Notes: generated from the sequence alone by a model not told the origin. DNA of 64,000 nt from Bifidobacterium sp. ESL0769 (GCF_029395495.1 NZ_CP113918.1:558001-622000); one strand, 5' to 3'. Positions 34,034 through 44,024 are shown, numbered from the stretch's first letter. Numbers and translations: made by a program.

Positions 34034-34900
34034 ATGAGCGAAATGGAACAGGACGAAACGAAGCAGAATCAAGGCACGATGCCCGAAGGCGGGGCAGAAG
34101 GGAATAATGCCGGGGCAGATGTTCCCGCCTCTGTGCCCGAAAATGCGGTAGATAATGGTGCCGATGATAATACTGATACGCCGAATGCTTCTGATATTCT
34201 GAATACTTCCGATACCGCTGCACCTTCCGACAGTAATTCTGACGATGCAGCCGCTGGTCCCGCTCCTGAAAGTGAGACGACCACTGATTCTGGCGGCGAC
34301 GCCGGCGATGACGATTTCGAGCCGCTCACCGACACCTACGAAGAGCTGAGGCACACGCAGGATTCCGCCGAGTTGAGCGCCGCAGCGCGCGAGCCGTTGC
34401 CGCCGAGGTCTGAGCAGGCCGCTTTTTCGCGTGCCACGGCATTGCTTGAGGCGGTGGCAGGCAATCAGAACACCCCGCTGGAAGACCGTATTTTTCTGGC
34501 GTCGACGATGCCTTTCCCGAATATTCTGGTCAAGCTTTCCGAAGATGAGAATGATGACGTCCGCGAAGCCGTCGCCGCCAATGCCGATGACAAGAACTGG
34601 CTGGTCGGCAGGCTTACCAAAGACAGGTCGGGCAAGGTGCGCGAAGCCGCGCTGCGCAATCCGCAGACCTCGTGGAAGATGCGTCTCGAAGGCGCGCAAA
34701 ATCCCGAGACCTCGGCCGATACCCTCGATTTCCTTGCCAAGCTCGGCGTCGAAACCGAACCCAAGGCCCCCACGATTCTTGCAGCGATGGTTCGCCGCGC
34801 CGCTGCGCTCAATCCGAATTGTGCGCAGGCCACTTTGCAACGGCTCGCGCAAGACGAGTCCACCGATGTCAGTCACGCCGCACAAGGCAGACTTGGCTGA
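34034..34900 (+). CDS. Variant leucine-rich-repeat (LRV-like) protein with acidic disordered N-terminus
   Basis: 288 residues. The first ~115 residues are acidic and low-complexity (Asp, Asn, Ala, Glu). The rest holds repeats of the LRV type, e.g. LEDRIFLASTMPFPNILVKLSED, VREAVAANADDKNWLVGRLTKD and VREAALRNPQTSWKMRLEG, each with the V-R-x-A-V/A-A/L-x-N core. Such repeats form a superhelix that binds proteins or nucleic acid. A charged cytoplasmic protein; function unknown. Confidence 0.75.
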   Translation: MSEMEQDETKQNQGTMPEGGAEGNNAGADVPASVPENAVDNGADDNTDTPNASDILNTSDTAAPSDSNSDDAAAGPAPESETTTDSGGDAGDDDFEPLTDTYEELRHTQDSAELSAAAREPLPPRSEQAAFSRATALLEAVAGNQNTPLEDRIFLASTMPFPNILVKLSEDENDDVREAVAANADDKNWLVGRLTKDRSGKVREAALRNPQTSWKMRLEGAQNPETSADTLDFLAKLGVETEPKAPTILAAMVRRAAALNPNCAQATLQRLAQDESTDVSHAAQGRLG

Positions 34901-35110
34901 AGGTCGCGCTACTGGCAAGACAATCCTGCGAGGAACAAAACAGTCCTGCTGGTTTTCGTACCTTTTGAGTCGATAAAATGTACGTTTTCTAGCGGATTGT
35001 CTTGTCTTTCGTGCAATCAAAACTGGAGAGTCTCCGAAACGTGGCCAGGACCTGTGCAAAGCAGCCGTTAGTGGGAAAATTCATTATGCCGACATCACCG
35101 TTTCGCCACG
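34901..35110. other. Intergenic region before the rplM promoter
   Basis: About 210 bp with no plausible gene. Nothing specific is visible apart from the promoter that follows. Confidence 0.3.
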
Positions 35111-35139
35111 TTGCGATTAGTCAGGGGTTTAGGTACAAT
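35111..35139 (+). promoter_or_regulatory. rplM-rpsI promoter with 155-nt leader
   Basis: -35 TTGCGA (35111-35116), a 17-bp spacer and -10 TACAAT (35134-35139). The mRNA would have a leader of about 150 nt before GTG 35295; this long 5' region could hold a ribosomal-protein autoregulatory structure, but I do not recognise a named one. Confidence 0.8.
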
Positions 35140-35294
35140 GGTGAGTTGTTGTGTTTCCCTAGAGGGGTCCTTCAAAGCGCTTTCCCACTCGCACTAGGAC
35201 TTTCAGGGAGCCCACGGATAAAGCGGTCGGAAAGGCATCATCGTAAGGTTTTGCCGATTTGGCCGGGAACACAATATAAAGAAAAGGTACACTC

Positions 35295-35744
35295 GTGAAA
35301 ACTTTCACACCGAAGCCAGCTGATCTGACTCACGACTGGTACATCATTGACGCCACCGACGTGGTGCTGGGCAAGCTTGCAACCAGGGCAGCGCTTTTGC
35401 TGCGCGGCAAGAACAAGCCGACCTTCGCTCCGAACGCCGATTTGGGCGATCACGTGATCATCATCAACGCCGAAAAGATTGCGTTGACTGGCAAGAAGAT
35501 GGACAAGGTGCTCTATGCGCACTCCGGTCGTCCCGGCGGCCTTCGCGCCGACAGCTACGCCGATTTGCTCAAGCGCAACCCTGAGCGCATCGTCCGCGAA
35601 GCGGTCAAGGGCATGATGCCGAAGAACCGCCTGTCCAAGGTCGAACTCGATCGTCTCCACGTTTTCGCTGGTCCCGATCACCCGCACACCCCGCAGAAGC
35701 CCCAGCCGGTTGAGATCGCTGCGGTTTCGCAGCAGGCCAAGTGA
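35295..35744 (+). CDS. rplM: 50S ribosomal protein L13
   Basis: 149 residues. Typical blocks: [67 protein letters not shown] and [17 protein letters not shown]. Starts with GTG 35295 after AAAAGG. Binds 23S rRNA early in assembly. First gene of the rplM-rpsI pair, rpsI following after 21 bp. Confidence 0.97.
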   Translation: MKTFTPKPADLTHDWYIIDATDVVLGKLATRAALLLRGKNKPTFAPNADLGDHVIIINAEKIALTGKKMDKVLYAHSGRPGGLRADSYADLLKRNPERIVREAVKGMMPKNRLSKVELDRLHVFAGPDHPHTPQKPQPVEIAAVSQQAK

Positions 35745-35765
35745 ACTGAGAGGAGATAACGAATC

Positions 35766-36257
35766 ATGGCTGAAAATACCAATAACTCCGCGGTTCAAGA
35801 GACCGAAGAGGAACTTACTTCATTTACCACTGAGACCAACGCCGGTGCTGGCACCGGTGCTTCCACGATTGCCCCGGGCTATGGCACGGGCCGCCGCAAG
35901 GAAGCCATCGCCCGCGTGCGCTTGGTTCCCGGTTCCGGCAAGTGGACCATCAACGGCCGCACCCTGGAGGAGTTCTTCCCCTCCCGTCTGCAGCAGCGTG
36001 AGGTCAACTCCCCGATCGTTCTGCTGAAGCTTGAGAACAAATTCGATGTCATCGTCCTCGTTGAGGGCGGCGGCACCACTGGTCAGGCCGGCGCCATTCG
36101 CCTCGGCGTGGCCCGTGCACTGAACGCCATCGACCGCGATGCCAACCGCGCCGCGCTCAAGAAGGCCGGCTTCCTCACCCGCGACGCCCGCGTCGTGGAG
36201 CGCAAGAAGGCAGGTCTGCACAAGGCACGTCGTGCGCCTCAGTTCTCGAAGCGTTGA
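35766..36257 (+). CDS. rpsI: 30S ribosomal protein S9
   Basis: 163 residues; the first ~38 (Thr/Asn/Ala-rich) are an extension before the conserved [21 protein letters not shown]. It ends RRAPQFSKR, the C-terminal SKR that contacts P-site tRNA. GAGGAG lies before ATG 35766. A strong terminator follows. Confidence 0.97.
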   Translation: MAENTNNSAVQETEEELTSFTTETNAGAGTGASTIAPGYGTGRRKEAIARVRLVPGSGKWTINGRTLEEFFPSRLQQREVNSPIVLLKLENKFDVIVLVEGGGTTGQAGAIRLGVARALNAIDRDANRAALKKAGFLTRDARVVERKKAGLHKARRAPQFSKR

Positions 36258-36280
36258 TTTTCGCTTTCAAAGCTGTTTAC

Positions 36281-36318
36281 AAAATCCCTCCCAGCCAATC
36301 GGTTGCGGAGGGATTTTT
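36281..36318 (+). terminator. rplM-rpsI terminator
   Basis: AAAATCCCTCC (36281-36291) pairs with GGAGGGATTTTT (36307-36318). Confidence 0.92.
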
Positions 36319-36524
36319 GTATCCGGAGTTGAAGTGCAAGAGAAATCGTAGCAACAAAAAATAAACACGAAACTTTTAGAAAGACGATTTGCATAACTAC
36401 TTTGCAAGAGTTATAGTGACCTTGTTGCGACCCCAATCCGATGTCGACTTTTCGTTGAGAATCAGCGCAGAACTCAGTGGCGGTCGGTCGCAAACCACCA
36501 ATAAAATTTGGGAAAGGAACAGCG

Positions 36525-37529
36525 ATGAAGGCTCTTGTATTAACCGGCGTGAAGCAATTCGAAATCGAGGATCGTCCAACCCCGAAGATCAATGCGGGCG
36601 AGGTCCTGATTAATACCGCATATGCAGGCGTGTGCGGCACCGACCACGATCTCTATGCCGGCCGTCCGGGTTCGGCTTCCGCCGTGCCGCCGATTGTGCT
36701 GGGTCACGAGAATTCCGGCGTGGTCGAGGCAATCGGCGAGGGTGTCACCAACGTCAAGCCTGGCGACCGTGTGGTCGTCGATCCGAACATCTACTGCGGC
36801 CAGTGCGAATACTGCCTGACTCAGCGCCCCGAACTCTGCGACTCGCTCAGCGCCGTCGGCGTCACCCGTGATGGTGGCCTCGAAGAGCAGTTCACCGCAC
36901 CTGCAACGGTCGTCTATAAGCTGCCGGACAGCGTGAGCCTCAAGGATGCTGCGACCATCGAGCCGATTTCCTGCGCGGTGCACGGCGTGGACCTACTTGA
37001 CATCCATCCCTACCAGAAGGCTCTGGTGATTGGCGATGGCTTCATGGGTCAGCTTTTCGTGCAGGTTCTGCAGGCCTACGGTGTCCACCAGGTCGATCTG
37101 GCGGGGCTTTTCGACGAAAAGCTCGAGCTCAACCAGCGCCTGTTCAATGTCAAGAACACTTACAATACCAATAATGTCGCGATTCCGGAGAACGAATACG
37201 ACATCGTCGTGGAGGCGGTCGGTCTGCCGCAGACGCAGCATACCGCGGTTCTGGCCACCAAGAAGGGTGCTCAGGTTCTGATGTTCGGCGTGGGCCCGCA
37301 GGAGGCGAGCTTCGAGATGAATACGTATGACATCTACAAGAAGCAGCTGACGATTCAGGGCTCTTTCATCAACCCGCTGACGTTCAAGAGCGCCATCAGC
37401 CTGTTGGAAAGCGGCAAGGTAGACGTCGATCCACTGATCAGCCACGAATTCGCGCTTGAAGATGTGCAGGACTTCCTCGACGGCAAGATCGAGGGTGTTT
37501 CGAAGGCTGTCGTCAAGGTTGGCAAGTAA
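36525..37529 (+). CDS. Zinc-dependent alcohol/polyol dehydrogenase (MDR family)
   Basis: 334 residues. Catalytic zinc ligands: Cys in YAGVCGTDHDLY and GHE in VLGHENSGVVEAIGEGV. Structural zinc: CGQCEYCLTQRPELC. The nucleotide-binding domain starts ALVIGDGFMGQLFVQVL, a slightly altered GxGxxG. Best match by eye is sorbitol/threonine dehydrogenase-like enzymes; the substrate is unknown. AAGGA precedes ATG 36525. A VOC-family gene follows after 42 bp, probably in one transcript, and a ROK regulator faces them. Confidence 0.9.
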   Translation: MKALVLTGVKQFEIEDRPTPKINAGEVLINTAYAGVCGTDHDLYAGRPGSASAVPPIVLGHENSGVVEAIGEGVTNVKPGDRVVVDPNIYCGQCEYCLTQRPELCDSLSAVGVTRDGGLEEQFTAPATVVYKLPDSVSLKDAATIEPISCAVHGVDLLDIHPYQKALVIGDGFMGQLFVQVLQAYGVHQVDLAGLFDEKLELNQRLFNVKNTYNTNNVAIPENEYDIVVEAVGLPQTQHTAVLATKKGAQVLMFGVGPQEASFEMNTYDIYKKQLTIQGSFINPLTFKSAISLLESGKVDVDPLISHEFALEDVQDFLDGKIEGVSKAVVKVGK

Positions 37530-37571
37530 ATTCGGCCGTAATGTCGCTTTACAAGATCAAAGGAGTTCATT

Positions 37572-37967
37572 ATGAAGCCAATGTCTGATTTCACCACGGA
37601 TTTCCAACATTCCGGCATGCCTGCCAAGGACTTGGACGAAACCATCGAGTTCTACACTAAAAAACTTGGTTTCGAACTGGCAGGCCTCTTCCCGAACGGC
37701 AAGAACCGTTGCGCGTTCCTGCGTTACGGCCACCTGACCATCGAGACTTGGGAAGGCGATCCGGTGGCGATGAAAGACGGCGCCATCAACCATTGGGCGC
37801 TGGATACGCCGGACATCGAGGCCGCGTTCGAGAACGCGAAGGCGCTCGGGCTTGAGCTGAAGGACAAGGAGATCCAGTCTATTCCTACATTCTGGGATAA
37901 CGGCATCCGTTACTTCAACATCTACGGCCCGAACCGCGAGACCATCGAGTTCTGCCAGATTGTCTGA
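37572..37967 (+). CDS. VOC-family (glyoxalase/bleomycin resistance fold) protein
   Basis: 131 residues. The VOC pattern is FQHSGMPAKDLDETIEFYTKKLGFEL at the start and YFNIYGPNRETIEFCQ at the end, with GAINHWALDTPDIEA between. The metal positions are plausible (His in QHSG, His in NHWAL, Glu in TIEF). Could be an isomerase or lyase acting with the dehydrogenase upstream. AAAGGAG precedes the ATG. Confidence 0.85.
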   Translation: MKPMSDFTTDFQHSGMPAKDLDETIEFYTKKLGFELAGLFPNGKNRCAFLRYGHLTIETWEGDPVAMKDGAINHWALDTPDIEAAFENAKALGLELKDKEIQSIPTFWDNGIRYFNIYGPNRETIEFCQIV

Positions 37968-38009
37968 TATTATTCACGGTCCGTGTCTGTTTTGATGGAT
38001 TGCGGATTT

Positions 38010-38052
38010 TGCGGCGATAAGCATGATTGTTCGTGTTTATCGCCGCATTTTT
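38010..38052 (+). terminator. Terminator between convergent genes
   Basis: TGCGGCGATAA (38010-38020) pairs with TTATCGCCGCA (38037-38047), followed by TTTTT. Confidence 0.92.
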
Positions 38053-38099
38053 ATTAAAAAGCAACGTATTTGAAGTTCCGGCTCGGAAGTGCCAGATTC

Positions 38100-39230
38100 C
38101 TACTTGCAGATGCTCTGCACATACGGTGCGATGTAATGCAGCGCCGCGCCAACGATTTCCTGATCCTGCCCGCAGATGCTTTTGCGAATCTGGTATGTAT
38201 CGGATTGGAAGGCATTGAGGTCGTCGCATTTGGCCTTGAGCCTTTCGAAATCCTGCTTTTGTAAGTACTGTGTCACCTCGCCGCCGATGATGATGTCGCA
38301 GGCCAGGACGTTGCGGACATTGTTGATGGTCTGCGCCAGATAGCCGAGCCATGAGTCGAAGCGCTCATAGGCTTTTTCGTCTCCGGCACGGACGCTTTCG
38401 AAGAACTCGTTCAGACTTTGCCCGTCGCTCCCGGTTAGGAATTCGGTGGAGCAATAAGGGTCCATACAGCCTTTGTTACCGCAGTAGCAGGGCAGCCCGC
38501 CGGGTACCAGCGTCATGTGTTCGATGGTGCCGTTACGCCGGTTCGGCCCCAGGCTAATCGAGCCGTCAACAATAATGGCCCCGCCCGGACGCCGTCCCAG
38601 GTAAAGGCAGATTGCGTCGTGAATGGTCTTGTCGAACCACAGTTCGGCTGACGCCGAGGCCATGGAATCGTGGATTAGCGCGCATTTCAACCCCGTTGCC
38701 GCTTCGAGCGCCTTGACTTCGAGGCCGGTGTCGTTCATGATGTTGCCGTAGATGACCTCGCTGCCGTCCTCCGAGATAAGGCCCTTGATGGCGAAGGCCG
38801 TGCCCAGGACGTGCGATCCCTTGCTTTCCAACTCGGAGGCGAACCGGGATATTTTTTGGCCGAGGTCGGAAACGAATCGTGAATCAGCCGAGAAAGTGAT
38901 GTTGTGATGTTCTTCTGCGATGACGCCGCCCTTGAGATCCACCGCGCAAAGCGTCACCCCATTGCTTGCCGTTCCCACGCCGATGGCGCAGCACGTCTGC
39001 GGTTGGAAAACATAGGTGCGTGCCCTGCGTCCGCCTGTCGAATCGAGGGTCTCGCCTTTGGCAATCAATCTGTTGCGTTCAAGAAAGCTAAGATTTTGGC
39101 TGATGGTGGGCAGGCTCAGCCCGAGCGCTTGCTGGAGATCCTGTTTGGTCACACCGCTGTGAGCATAGATATGTGCGGTGACCGCGTGCAGATTCTGTGC
39201 CTTGATTGACGCCGTGGTTGCTTTCGGCAT
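38100..39230 (-). CDS. ROK-family transcriptional regulator
   Basis: 376 residues. N-terminal winged helix (SGVTKQDLQQALGLSLPTISQNLSFLERNRLI) and a ROK domain with the zinc motif CYCGNKGCMDPYCS and the EHMTLVPGG block (the GHx(9-11)CxCGx2GCxE pattern, with altered first histidine region). NagC/XylR-type repressors sense sugars. The kinase phosphate-binding residues look weak. ATG 39230 has GAGGAGG seven bases upstream. It converges on the dehydrogenase-VOC pair and may control it. Confidence 0.88.
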   Translation of the reverse strand: MPKATTASIKAQNLHAVTAHIYAHSGVTKQDLQQALGLSLPTISQNLSFLERNRLIAKGETLDSTGGRRARTYVFQPQTCCAIGVGTASNGVTLCAVDLKGGVIAEEHHNITFSADSRFVSDLGQKISRFASELESKGSHVLGTAFAIKGLISEDGSEVIYGNIMNDTGLEVKALEAATGLKCALIHDSMASASAELWFDKTIHDAICLYLGRRPGGAIIVDGSISLGPNRRNGTIEHMTLVPGGLPCYCGNKGCMDPYCSTEFLTGSDGQSLNEFFESVRAGDEKAYERFDSWLGYLAQTINNVRNVLACDIIIGGEVTQYLQKQDFERLKAKCDDLNAFQSDTYQIRKSICGQDQEIVGAALHYIAPYVQSICK

Positions 39231-39526
39231 GGCCGCCTCCTCATGCATTCATCATACATTTGACAATGAAATTGGCAGAAGTGGGGAACGCAGGCATGGT
39301 CGTCCTTCGTTGCTACGACGTGCTTTCCTTCAATATCGTTAGCGTTAACGGAAATTCTTTATACACTAAGCGTGATGTGAGGTTTTGTGCAAGTGAACAG
39401 AAAAGAACCGATTTACTTACAAAAAGTAAGCAGATTTGTTTGTTTATATGGCCTAAAGCAAACATAAAATCCTCTCTAAAGCCCCAAGCTAAAACAAAAG
39501 AACAAAGGTAGCGCTGGTCCGTTATA

Positions 39527-39544
39527 TTGTGACTTGACTCACAT
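39527..39544 (+). promoter_or_regulatory. Rex-type redox operator upstream of adhE
   Basis: TTGTGA-CTTGAC-TCACAT fits the Rex consensus TTGTGA-N6-TCACAA with one mismatch. It lies 51 bp before the adhE ATG. Rex releases DNA at high NADH, so adhE would be induced when NADH must be re-oxidised. Confidence 0.75.
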
Positions 39545-39594
39545 TGCGGCAGCGATGTGTGATGCGAACATGACTGCGAATAGAAAGGGAAGTC

Positions 39595-42357
39595 ATGACT
39601 TCACAATCTAAGAACGCCGGAACTCCACCCAATACGAAAGCTTCAACGAAAGCCCCTATGAAAACCGAAACGAACGAAAAGCCGGACGTCAAGTGCGAGG
39701 TGGACCAGCTGGTCGCCCGTGGCGTCGAGGCGCTGAACCAATTCGAAAAACTCAACCAGGAGCAGGTCGACCGCATCGTCGCCAAGGCGTCGGTCGCCGC
39801 GCTCAACAAGCACTTGGTACTGGCCGATATGGCCGTGCGTGAGACGGGTCGCGGCCTGGTCGAGGACAAGGCCACCAAGAACATCTTCGCCTGCGAGCAC
39901 GTCACCCATTACCTCGCCGGGCAGAAGACGGTCGGCATCATCCGCGAGGACGACGTGATGGGCATCGACGAGGTGGCGGAACCGGTCGGCGTCGTTGCCG
40001 GCGTCACCCCGGTCACCAACCCGACTTCCACAACGATTTTCAAGTCTCTGATTGCGTTGAAGACCCGCTGCCCGATTGTTTTCGGCTTCCACCCGTTTGC
40101 CCAGAAATGCTCGGTTGAGGCCGCACGCATCGTGCGTGACGCTGCGGTCGCGGCCGGTGCTCCCAAAGATTGCATCCAGTGGATCGAACATCCTTCGGTC
40201 GAAGCCACAGGTGCGCTGATGACCCATCCCGACATTGCTACGATCCTTGCCACTGGAGGCCCCGGCATGGTCAAGGCCGCGTATTCCTCCGGCAAGCCTG
40301 CGCTCGGCGTGGGCGCCGGCAATGCCCCTGCCTACGTCGACAAGAATGTCGATGTCAAGCGCGTTGCCAACGACTTGGTGCTCTCCAAGCATTTCGATTA
40401 CGGCATGATCTGCGCCACCGAGCAGGGCATCATCGCCCACACCGATGTCTACGACCGCCTTGCAGACGAACTGAAGCGCCGAAAGGCCTACTTCGTCAAC
40501 GCCGATGAAAAGGCCAAGCTCGAGCAGTACATGTTCGGCTGCACCGCCTATTCCGGCGGCAAGCCGAAGCTCAACTCCGTGGTTCCCGGCAAGTCTCCGC
40601 AATATATTGCGCGAGAAGCCGGCTTCACCGTCCCGGATGACGCGACGATTCTGGTCGCCGAGTGCAAGGAAGTGGGGGAGCAGGAGCCGCTGACGCTCGA
40701 GAAGCTTTGCCCAGTCCACGCCATGATGCGTTTCGAGACCGAGGAGCAGGGCTTCAGGATATGCGAGGGCATGCTCAAGTTCGGCGCCGGCCACACCGCC
40801 GTCATCCATTCCGACGATGAGGATCTCGTGAAGCGCTACGGTTTGCGCATGCACGCCTGCCGCATCGTTTGGAACCAGCCTTCCGCACTCGGCGGCATTG
40901 GCGACATCTACAACGCCATCGCCCCGTCCCTGACGCTCGGCTGCGGTTCGTACGGTGGCAATTCCGTCTCCGGTAATGTTCAGGCCGTCAATCTTTTGAA
41001 TATCAAGCGCATCGCTCGAAGGAACAACAATATGCAATGGTTCAAAGTTCCGCCGAAGACCTATTTCGAGCCCAACGCCATCCGTTACCTGCGCGATATG
41101 TACAATATTCGCCGCGTGGTCATCGTCTGCGACAAGGTGATGGAACAGCTTGGCGTGGTCGACAAGGTCATCGACCAGCTGCGCAGCCGTCCTGAGCCCG
41201 TCACGTTCCGTACCATCGATTACATCGAGCCGGAGCCGTCGGTTGAGACCGTTGAGCGCGGGGCTGCCATGATGCGCGACGAGTTTCGCCCCGACACCAT
41301 CATCGCGGTGGGAGGCGGTTCGCCGATGGATGCGGCCAAGATCATGTGGCTCTTGTACGAACACCCGGAAATCTCCTTCGACGACGTGCGCGAGAAGTTC
41401 TTCGACATCCGCAAGCGCGCCTTCCGCATCCCGCCTCTGGGAAGCAAGGCCAAGCTGGTGTGCATCCCGACGTCTTCCGGCACCGGTTCCGAGGTCACGC
41501 CGTTCGCGGTGATCACCGACCACAAGACCGGCTACAAGTACCCGATCACCGATTACGCATTGACCCCGTCCGTCGCCATCGTCGACCCGGTCCTCGCCCG
41601 TACCCAGCCTAAGGCGCTGGCCAGCAACACTGGCTTCGACGCGCTGACGCACTGCATGGAGTCCTACGTTTCCGTCTATTCCAACGATTTCACCGATGGC
41701 ATGGCCCTGCACGCTGCCAAACTCATCTGGGACAACCTCGAAACCTCTGTGTGTGCGGAACCTGGAGAAGCTAAGAAGCAGGCGCAAGAGAAAATGCACA
41801 ACGCGGCCACGATGGCCGGCATGGCCTTCGGTTCCGCATTCCTCGGGATGTGCCACGGCATGGCCCACACCATCGGTGCGCTGTGCGACGTGGCCCACGG
41901 CCACACCAACGCGATTCTGTTGCCCTACGTCATCCGTTACAACGGCTCGATTCCACAGGAACCGACAAGCTGGCCGAAGTACGACAAATACGTTGCGCCG
42001 GAGCGTTATCAGGAATTTGCCCGTGTGCTCGGCATCGACCCGGGCAAGAGCGCGGAGGAAGGCGTGGAGAACCTTGCGCTCGCGGTGGAGGATTACCGCG
42101 ACAACAAGCTCCACATGGATTCCAGCTTCCAGCAGTGCGGTGTCGACGAGACCTATTTCTGGAGCATTCTCGACCAGATCGGCATGCGTGCCTACGAGGA
42201 CCAGTGCACTCCTGCGAACCCGCGTATCCCGCAGATCGAGGATATGAAAGACATCGCCATCGGTGCCTACTATGGCGTCTCCCAGGCCGAAGGCCACGCC
42301 CGTCGTCTCGAGCGTGAGGCGAGTGAGATCGACGAGGTAGTGGTAGTGGAGAAGTAA
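39595..42357 (+). CDS. adhE: Bifunctional acetaldehyde-CoA / alcohol dehydrogenase
   Basis: 920 residues. Residues to ~480 are a CoA-acylating aldehyde dehydrogenase: TGGPGMVKAAYSSGKPALGV for NAD and Cys273 in FDYGMICATEQ as nucleophile. The rest is an iron alcohol dehydrogenase: GGGSPMDAAKIMWLLYEHP, GTGSEVTPFAVITD, and metal histidines in ALTHCMESYV and CHGMAHTIGALCDVAHGHTN. It turns acetyl-CoA to ethanol, re-oxidising two NADH, and completes the bifid shunt's ethanol branch; AdhE forms spirosomes. GGGAAG precedes the ATG. Confidence 0.97.
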   Translation: MTSQSKNAGTPPNTKASTKAPMKTETNEKPDVKCEVDQLVARGVEALNQFEKLNQEQVDRIVAKASVAALNKHLVLADMAVRETGRGLVEDKATKNIFACEHVTHYLAGQKTVGIIREDDVMGIDEVAEPVGVVAGVTPVTNPTSTTIFKSLIALKTRCPIVFGFHPFAQKCSVEAARIVRDAAVAAGAPKDCIQWIEHPSVEATGALMTHPDIATILATGGPGMVKAAYSSGKPALGVGAGNAPAYVDKNVDVKRVANDLVLSKHFDYGMICATEQGIIAHTDVYDRLADELKRRKAYFVNADEKAKLEQYMFGCTAYSGGKPKLNSVVPGKSPQYIAREAGFTVPDDATILVAECKEVGEQEPLTLEKLCPVHAMMRFETEEQGFRICEGMLKFGAGHTAVIHSDDEDLVKRYGLRMHACRIVWNQPSALGGIGDIYNAIAPSLTLGCGSYGGNSVSGNVQAVNLLNIKRIARRNNNMQWFKVPPKTYFEPNAIRYLRDMYNIRRVVIVCDKVMEQLGVVDKVIDQLRSRPEPVTFRTIDYIEPEPSVETVERGAAMMRDEFRPDTIIAVGGGSPMDAAKIMWLLYEHPEISFDDVREKFFDIRKRAFRIPPLGSKAKLVCIPTSSGTGSEVTPFAVITDHKTGYKYPITDYALTPSVAIVDPVLARTQPKALASNTGFDALTHCMESYVSVYSNDFTDGMALHAAKLIWDNLETSVCAEPGEAKKQAQEKMHNAATMAGMAFGSAFLGMCHGMAHTIGALCDVAHGHTNAILLPYVIRYNGSIPQEPTSWPKYDKYVAPERYQEFARVLGIDPGKSAEEGVENLALAVEDYRDNKLHMDSSFQQCGVDETYFWSILDQIGMRAYEDQCTPANPRIPQIEDMKDIAIGAYYGVSQAEGHARRLEREASEIDEVVVVEK

Positions 42358-42375
42358 TCTCGTTACTCGGTAACA

Positions 42376-42428
42376 ACGTTCCCGCTGATATTTGGTTTAG
42401 TGCCAAGTTCAGCGGGAACGTCTATTTT
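42376..42428 (+). terminator. adhE terminator
   Basis: ACGTTCCCGCTGA (42376-42388) pairs with TCAGCGGGAACGT (42409-42421), followed by CTATTTT. Confidence 0.88.
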
Positions 42429-42533
42429 CGCTGTGATGAAGCTATTTATTTCGACCTCTATCGAAGCGTTCTGTAGGCTGGCCCAGGCCAAACGATGCTT
42501 GAGCGGTTTCGGACAGATAGATAGAATATATAT

Positions 42534-43451
42534 ATGAACGGTATGGCCAGTGACGTAACGGTTGTGATCACTTGTTTCAATCAGGCTGCCACGATTCGGC
42601 AGAGCGTTGAATCCGCCTTCGCTCAGACCTGTGCCCCGGCTCGCGTCATCGTGGTCGATGATGCTTCTGACGATATCGAGACCAAAGAAATACTGAGCGT
42701 ACTGGAAAAGGAACCTGCTGTTGAGGTCATTGCTCGCAGCTGCAACAGTGGCGTGAGCGCCGCGCGTAACACCGGTCTCAGCCGTGTCACTACACCGTTC
42801 GTGGTGATACTTGACGGCGATGATTTGCTGGAACCGGGTTATATAGAAGCCACACGAGCCGAATTGTCGTCTGATGAAAAGGTTTTCGCTGCTTCGTCGT
42901 GGATGAAGACTTTTGGCGCCTTAACTGCGACGGTAAAACCGACCGGCGGCAATATCTTGCCGTTCCTGTGCCGTAATTGTGCTCCGGCCACGTGCATGTT
43001 CCGCGTTTCCGTCCTACGGCAAAGCGGCGGTTACGACGAAAGCATGCGAAAGGGGTTCGAAGATTGGGATTGCTGCCTGTCATTGTTCGAGACGTTCGGT
43101 GTCGATAATCTTCAATCCCGCGTTTCGATAGTCCAAAAGCCGCTGATTCGATACCGCACCGCTCCCGCTTCGTCGAATATAGTCAGTATGAATTCACGTT
43201 TGGATTTGTTACGTTATCTGATCGGCAAACATCAAGATTTATATTCGAATCATCTTGAAAACGCGATTTTAGGCTTTGAGAAAACAAGTATCGATCGTCT
43301 GGCCTTATTTGAAGCGACTGTCAAAAATAATCCGCAAATAATCGAAAACTGTGATGCTGTGAGGTCGTTTATGGACTCTCCATCATTCGGTGATGGAGGA
43401 ATGGCCGCTGCTGTAAGAATCGAGAGCAAAAACGCTCGGGAAAATAGCTGA
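42534..43451 (+). CDS. Family 2 glycosyltransferase
   Basis: 305 residues. GT-A fold: VTVVITCFNQAATIRQSVESAF at the start, VIVVDDASDD, then SGVSAARNTGLSRVTTPFVVILDGDDLLEPGY with the metal-binding DxD-type DGDD, and GFEDWDCCLSLFE (the ED(W/Y) catalytic base region). No membrane helices. It would transfer a sugar from a nucleotide donor; no polysaccharide cluster is adjacent. TAGAAT stands six bases before ATG 42534, so the mRNA is probably leaderless. Confidence 0.9.
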   Translation: MNGMASDVTVVITCFNQAATIRQSVESAFAQTCAPARVIVVDDASDDIETKEILSVLEKEPAVEVIARSCNSGVSAARNTGLSRVTTPFVVILDGDDLLEPGYIEATRAELSSDEKVFAASSWMKTFGALTATVKPTGGNILPFLCRNCAPATCMFRVSVLRQSGGYDESMRKGFEDWDCCLSLFETFGVDNLQSRVSIVQKPLIRYRTAPASSNIVSMNSRLDLLRYLIGKHQDLYSNHLENAILGFEKTSIDRLALFEATVKNNPQIIENCDAVRSFMDSPSFGDGGMAAAVRIESKNARENS

Positions 43452-43557
43452 AATGTCAGTAATGGCAACGACACGCCCGAATTTTTCTAGTAGCCCCCGA
43501 ATGCTTTAATAGAACAGTTGCCTGTTTTGGGCTCGCAAATTGTAAGAAAAAGAGCGA

Positions 43558-43620
43558 GTGCAGCCCGGTGCCGTCCTCTCGAAGGCGCTGTAGTGCTGCA
43601 CACTGATGTGGTTAGACCAC
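43558..43620 (+). promoter_or_regulatory. Structured leader of the S10 operon
   Basis: GTGCAGC (43558-43564) pairs with GCTGCAC (43595-43601), and GTGGT-TAG-ACCAC (43608-43620) forms a second hairpin, followed by GGGATTCTCCC. These lie in the ~200-nt region before rpsJ and could mediate ribosomal-protein feedback; no named motif is recognised. Confidence 0.5.
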
Positions 43621-43701
43621 GGGATTCTCCCGGGGGTCTTACGCGCCGGTGTCCTTAAACGGGTTGGTAATGTCAACAATCGCTAGAAAGGGCGGACGGC
43701 A

Positions 43702-44010
43702 ATGGCGGGACAGAAAATCCGCATCAGGCTTAAGTCCTATGACCATGAGGTCATCGACCAATCGGCGAAGAAAATCGTCGAGACGGTCACGAACGCGGGT
43801 GCCACTGTGGTGGGCCCGGTTCCTCTGCCTACTGAGAAGAACGTCTTTGTGGTAATTCGTTCTCCTCATAAATACAAGGATTCTCGCGAGCAATTCGAGA
43901 TGCGCACTCATAAGCGCCTCATCGACATCGTGGACCCGACCCCTAAGGCCGTGGATTCATTGATGCATATCGATTTGCCTGCGGATGTCAATATCGAGAT
44001 CAAGCTTTAA
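43702..44010 (+). CDS. rpsJ: 30S ribosomal protein S10
   Basis: 102 residues: [45 protein letters not shown] and [19 protein letters not shown]. First gene of the S10-spc-alpha superoperon; also NusE in antitermination with NusA/NusB. GGGCGGACGGCA precedes the ATG. rplC follows after 14 bp. Confidence 0.98.
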   Translation: MAGQKIRIRLKSYDHEVIDQSAKKIVETVTNAGATVVGPVPLPTEKNVFVVIRSPHKYKDSREQFEMRTHKRLIDIVDPTPKAVDSLMHIDLPADVNIEIKL

Positions 44011-44024
44011 AGGAGGGGAGAAGC

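Noticed and set aside
39643..42297. 884-residue minus-strand open frame
   Set aside because: Exact antisense shadow of adhE, caused by high-GC codon use; no ribosome site and His/Asp/Gly-rich nonsense composition.
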